Of a stretch of 54,189 nt of DNA, positions 51,667 to 54,189 are shown one piece after another. A program made the position numbers and the translations under genes. The notes beneath the pieces were generated by a model, which had not been told where the DNA came from, did not search any database, and worked only from the letters and a program-made list of their open reading frames with translations. Origin of the DNA: Dehalococcoidia bacterium (GTDB lineage Bacteria; Chloroflexota; Dehalococcoidia; Dehalococcoidales; RBG-16-60-22); assembly GCA_011192005.1 (NCBI GenBank), contig DUFB01000068.1:1-54189 (forward strand). The letters run 5' to 3'. Numbering within the stretch: position 1 is the first letter of the stretch; every line of letters starts with the position of its first letter.

Positions 51667-52818
51667 TCAGTCTAAAACTAATTCCGATTCCTCGTCAACC
51701 TCATAATCCTGGGAGGCCCGATAGACAGTATTATCTCTGGCAGTTACCTTAGAACCCCCTGCATTTTCTTTAAGTAATGGTGAAAAAGGCCGGCTCAATG
51801 AAGATAGCTGGTAATCGTATATAGCCATGGCTACCTGGGTGCAGTCTATTCCGTTATTTTTCAATTCCACTTTTCTTCCATTCCTGATTTCTATACCGTT
51901 TTGTCCGGCCAATGTAATGCGATTTCGTTCGATGGAAACCAGGCTCGAGTCTTCAACCAATATACCGTGCCCCCACCCCTGCTGGTATTTTTCAGGTTGC
52001 AGGGCATGCACAGGCACCGTCCAATCAACTCCCGTTCCTTCTATCCAGTTGTCACTGATGGTAATATCGGCCTCCCAGCTGTTGTATTCCACGATAATAG
52101 CCGACCATCCCGTATTCCGGATAACGTTGGAAGTGACCAGACTGTGCGAAGCGTTCCTGTAATCCTCGAAATCTATGGCGTCCTGTCCGGTATACTCGAT
52201 TATATTGCGAGTTATCTCGACGAAGGCATCTGGAGAGGCTTCCCGGTTCATGATAAGGATGGCGTGGGGAAAGCTGCCGTAGAAATAGTTCCCCGCCACA
52301 AACACCGAAGAACCCTCACCGATGACCAGTGCATTATGTCCGTTGTTATTTTCGAACCTGCTTCCCGTTACCTCGGCTTTACTGTCGTGTATGCCCAGCC
52401 CGATATAGTTGTCAGTGAACTGGCAGTTCACCACAGATATGTTCTCAGACTGGTATACCATCAGTGCCGTCTGTTCGTATGCGTTTAGCCCGGTATAAAT
52501 GGAGTTGCGAAATGACACGTTATTTCTATTATTCACGAACACCTGGCTGTTGACGAACATGGTATTCCTGATTTCAATATCGTCACCGTTAACCACCACC
52601 TCGGTGTTTTCAAACAGATAGCCTTCTAAACTGCTTTCAAGACTATACCTCTGGTCTTTTATCTGGACATCCGGTACGGAAAGAGTGAATTTTTCAGGCA
52701 TATCAATATCAGGGGGAACGGTTGGGAATAACAAAGGGGTCCTATCAGATGCGATACTACAGCCCGAGGCCAGAACGAGAAAAACAGAGAAGAAAGATAG
52801 CAACAGCGCCTTCTTCAT
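51667..52818 (-). CDS. lipoprotein with right-handed parallel beta-helix (NosD/pectate-lyase-like)
   Basis: 383 residues. The signal peptide and lipobox (VLASGC) give an exported lipid-anchored protein. The body has many short coils of about 22 residues with N, V, I and G at fixed places (for example VVNCQFTDNYIGLGIHDS and ITRNIIEYTGQDAIDFEDY), typical of right-handed beta-helices of the NosD/polysaccharide-lyase class. It may bind or cut polysaccharide, or act as a surface stalk. The chosen start is ATG 52818, as TTG at 52830 adds only four residues. It lies 138 bp upstream of the CAP lipoprotein gene and may be cotranscribed with it. Confidence 0.78.
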   Translation of the reverse strand: MKKALLLSFFSVFLVLASGCSIASDRTPLLFPTVPPDIDMPEKFTLSVPDVQIKDQRYSLESSLEGYLFENTEVVVNGDDIEIRNTMFVNSQVFVNNRNNVSFRNSIYTGLNAYEQTALMVYQSENISVVNCQFTDNYIGLGIHDSKAEVTGSRFENNNGHNALVIGEGSSVFVAGNYFYGSFPHAILIMNREASPDAFVEITRNIIEYTGQDAIDFEDYRNASHSLVTSNVIRNTGWSAIIVEYNSWEADITISDNWIEGTGVDWTVPVHALQPEKYQQGWGHGILVEDSSLVSIERNRITLAGQNGIEIRNGRKVELKNNGIDCTQVAMAIYDYQLSSLSRPFSPLLKENAGGSKVTARDNTVYRASQDYEVDEESELVLD

Positions 52819-52961
52819 ACCATTTATCAAGACTACCCTACCTACCGGGGCGTGTCAATAAATTGACAATAAGTACCTTTTTACGTTATATTTCAACACC
52901 GAAAGCAAAATATACCTCTTTTTCGCAAAGCAGGCATTATGACAACCGCACGTACCGATAT

Positions 52962-52990
52962 TTTACGCAATCCGAATAATAAAATATAAT
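52962..52990 (+). promoter_or_regulatory. promoter of SnoaL-like copies 2 and 3
   Basis: TTTACG (52962-52967), 17 bp, TATAAT (52985-52990). The leader is about 30 nt with AAGGAGG before ATG 53028. Confidence 0.65.
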
Positions 52991-53027
52991 CTATAGCTTT
53001 CATTTAAATATTTTTAAGGAGGATAAG

Positions 53028-53657
53028 ATGGCAACAATTGAAGAACTGCAGAAGAGAATCCAGAGGCTCGAGGACATCAAGCAGATAGAGAAGCTGCAGA
53101 GAATTTACGGCTATTACCGCGACTACGAGGATTGGGAGAAGGTGGTCGACCTTTTCAGCGATAATGCCGATTCCGTCGAGGAGTGCGATTACGGTGTCTA
53201 CAAGGGCAAAGAGGGCGTCCGCCGGTATTACATCGACCTTCTCAAGGGGGGCAAGAATGTCAAGCCCCGGCCCGGTTACATGTCCATCGGCATGCAGATT
53301 CAGGGCGTGGTCACCGTCGACCCCGATGGCAAGAACGCCAGGGGACGCTGGTACGGTTTCTTTGTGGAAGCACGCCCTACCCTCACCCTCCACGACGGCG
53401 AGTTACGCCAGCTGTGGGCCCATGGCATCTATGAGAACGAGTATATCAAGGAGAACGGCAAGTGGCTGTTCAAGAAACTTCATTTCTTCCTTAATTTCCG
53501 CACCCCCTACGAAGACGGCTGGCTGAAGACACCGGTGGTCGGGCATAACGGGCCCAGTCCGGATGTTCCACCCGATGCCCCACCCACCACTTGGCGTCCC
53601 TACCCCTTCGGCTACCACTTCCCCGTCCACTTCAAGCACCCGATTACCGGCAAATAA
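53028..53657 (+). CDS. SnoaL/NTF2-like protein with N-terminal coiled coil, copy 2
   Basis: 209 residues. The N-terminal heptad helix EELQKRIQRLEDIKQIEKL is followed by the NTF2-like fold (YGYYRDYEDWEKVVDLFSDNADSVE, a turn GVYKGKEGVRRYY, then strands GRWYGFFVEA and NGKWLFKKLHFFL). It ends in FPVHFKHPITGK, as in copy 1. It is probably a small binding or catalytic domain with a hydrophobic pocket. It is promoter-proximal to copy 3 with a 14-bp gap, so the two form an operon and perhaps a hetero-oligomer through the coiled coils. Confidence 0.85.
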   Translation: MATIEELQKRIQRLEDIKQIEKLQRIYGYYRDYEDWEKVVDLFSDNADSVEECDYGVYKGKEGVRRYYIDLLKGGKNVKPRPGYMSIGMQIQGVVTVDPDGKNARGRWYGFFVEARPTLTLHDGELRQLWAHGIYENEYIKENGKWLFKKLHFFLNFRTPYEDGWLKTPVVGHNGPSPDVPPDAPPTTWRPYPFGYHFPVHFKHPITGK

Positions 53658-53671
53658 TAAGGCGGTCTAGC

Positions 53672-54189
53672 ATGAACCTTGAAGAACTGGAAAAACAGGT
53701 AACACGCCTGGAGGATATTCAGGAGATAGAAAACCTCCAGAAGCTATACGGTTATTATTTCGATAACGCGATGTACCAGGAAGTAATCGACCTTTTCTCC
53801 GAAAATACCGAGTCGGTTGAAGTTACCGACCACGGTGTATTTCGCGGCAAAGAAGGCGTAAACAGGATGTACGCCGGCATGGTAGGCATGCCGCGACCGG
53901 GATGGATGTTCTTTGAGGTTATGCAGTCGCAGGGCGTTATCGAAATCACCCCGGACGGTAAGACGGCTACAGGACGCTGGTACACTCCGTCGTTCGAATG
54001 CCGGCCCTTCGGCGGTACGAAGAAGCAGACCTGGCAGTTCGGTGTGTATGACAACGAGTACATCAAGGAAAACGGCAGGTGGTATTTCAAGAAGTTGCAT
54101 TGGAACCTGACCTACTGGACGTCTTTCGAGAGGGGGTTTCTCAAGGTACCCAGGCTCTCGGATACACCGTTTCCGCACGCGGACGCACC
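53672..54189 (+). CDS. SnoaL/NTF2-like protein, copy 3 (partial, runs off the window)
   Basis: Open from ATG 53672 to the window end (172 full codons), so the C-terminus is missing. The N-terminus EELEKQVTRLEDIQEIENL and the core YGYYFDNAMYQEVIDLFSENTESVEV, GVFRGKEGVNRMY and GRWYTPSFE align with copy 2. Both have the same coiled-coil plus NTF2-like layout. It is presumably co-transcribed with copy 2. Confidence 0.85.
   Translation, partial: MNLEELEKQVTRLEDIQEIENLQKLYGYYFDNAMYQEVIDLFSENTESVEVTDHGVFRGKEGVNRMYAGMVGMPRPGWMFFEVMQSQGVIEITPDGKTATGRWYTPSFECRPFGGTKKQTWQFGVYDNEYIKENGRWYFKKLHWNLTYWTSFERGFLKVPRLSDTPFPHADA

Noticed and set aside
1-54189. CRISPR arrays, tRNAs, rRNAs, insertion sequences
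   Set aside because: No regular repeat-spacer arrays, cloverleaf or transposase sequence was seen on either strand.

Overview
The window looks like a chromosomal stretch from an anaerobic bacterium of moderate GC content, most plausibly a Dehalococcoidia-type Chloroflexota from sediment or subsurface. That placement is an inference from gene content: a bacterial presenilin-like protease, a TackOD1-type zinc-ribbon protein, many URO-D, DUF169 and SnoaL-like paralogs, tungsten/molybdenum enzymes, TRAP uptake and selenoproteins. No rRNA, tRNA, CRISPR array, transposase or phage gene was found. Roughly 45 protein genes are packed into short operons.

Layout. 37-714 is a methyltransferase on the minus strand. 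956-7348 is a plus-strand operon: an IclR regulator, a complete TRAP transporter (dctP, dctQ, dctM), two DUF169 proteins, and a C_GCAxxG_C_C-family redox protein whose frame is broken only by a UGA that has the marks of a selenocysteine codon. 7671-9407 is an S15/CocE-type hydrolase with its own consensus promoter. 9453-14236 (minus) holds an MFS carrier, a large molybdopterin enzyme resembling the pyrogallol transhydroxylase large subunit, and an SDR. 14470-18961 (plus) holds a VOC protein, a tungsten aldehyde:ferredoxin oxidoreductase and a second, Fe-S-containing molybdopterin enzyme. A third DUF169 protein and a radical SAM protein follow on the minus strand. 21069-24666 (minus) is a metal-uptake operon (Fur/Zur-like regulator, binding lipoprotein, ATPase, permease) ending in a methyltransferase, with two copies of the operator GCAAC-N2-GTTGC. 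24743-29933 has a MarR regulator divergent from an FAD oxidase / CCG Fe-S protein / FAD oxidase operon. An MFS carrier and an Lrp/AsnC regulator follow.

The second half is more envelope- and signalling-oriented. It has a TackOD1 zinc-ribbon protein with duplicated nuclease-like domains and a processive glycosyltransferase, then a GxGD presenilin-like protease. Next is a GrdB-family selenoprotein (36341-37567) that reads as two ORFs because of an in-frame UGA. An HtpX/LemA/zf-TFIIB operon comes next. A phosphorelay operon follows, with a 1598-residue hybrid kinase, a receiver and an HD-GYP response regulator. Two divergent URO-D-like proteins, three coiled-coil/SnoaL-like paralogs (the last cut by the window end), a CAP-domain lipoprotein and a parallel beta-helix lipoprotein complete the window.

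How it fits together. The first 30 kb reads as an anaerobic catabolic region: substrate uptake (TRAP, two MFS), hydrolysis, Mo/W redox chemistry, flavin/Fe-S dehydrogenases and local regulators (IclR, MarR, Lrp). The most notable content is two in-frame UGA codons, each in a redox-protein family and each followed by a hairpin that fits the bacterial SECIS pattern. An ordinary gene caller would truncate or split both genes. One sits in a TRAP-DUF169-DUF169-selenoprotein operon whose function I cannot assign and which is the best candidate here for an undescribed system.
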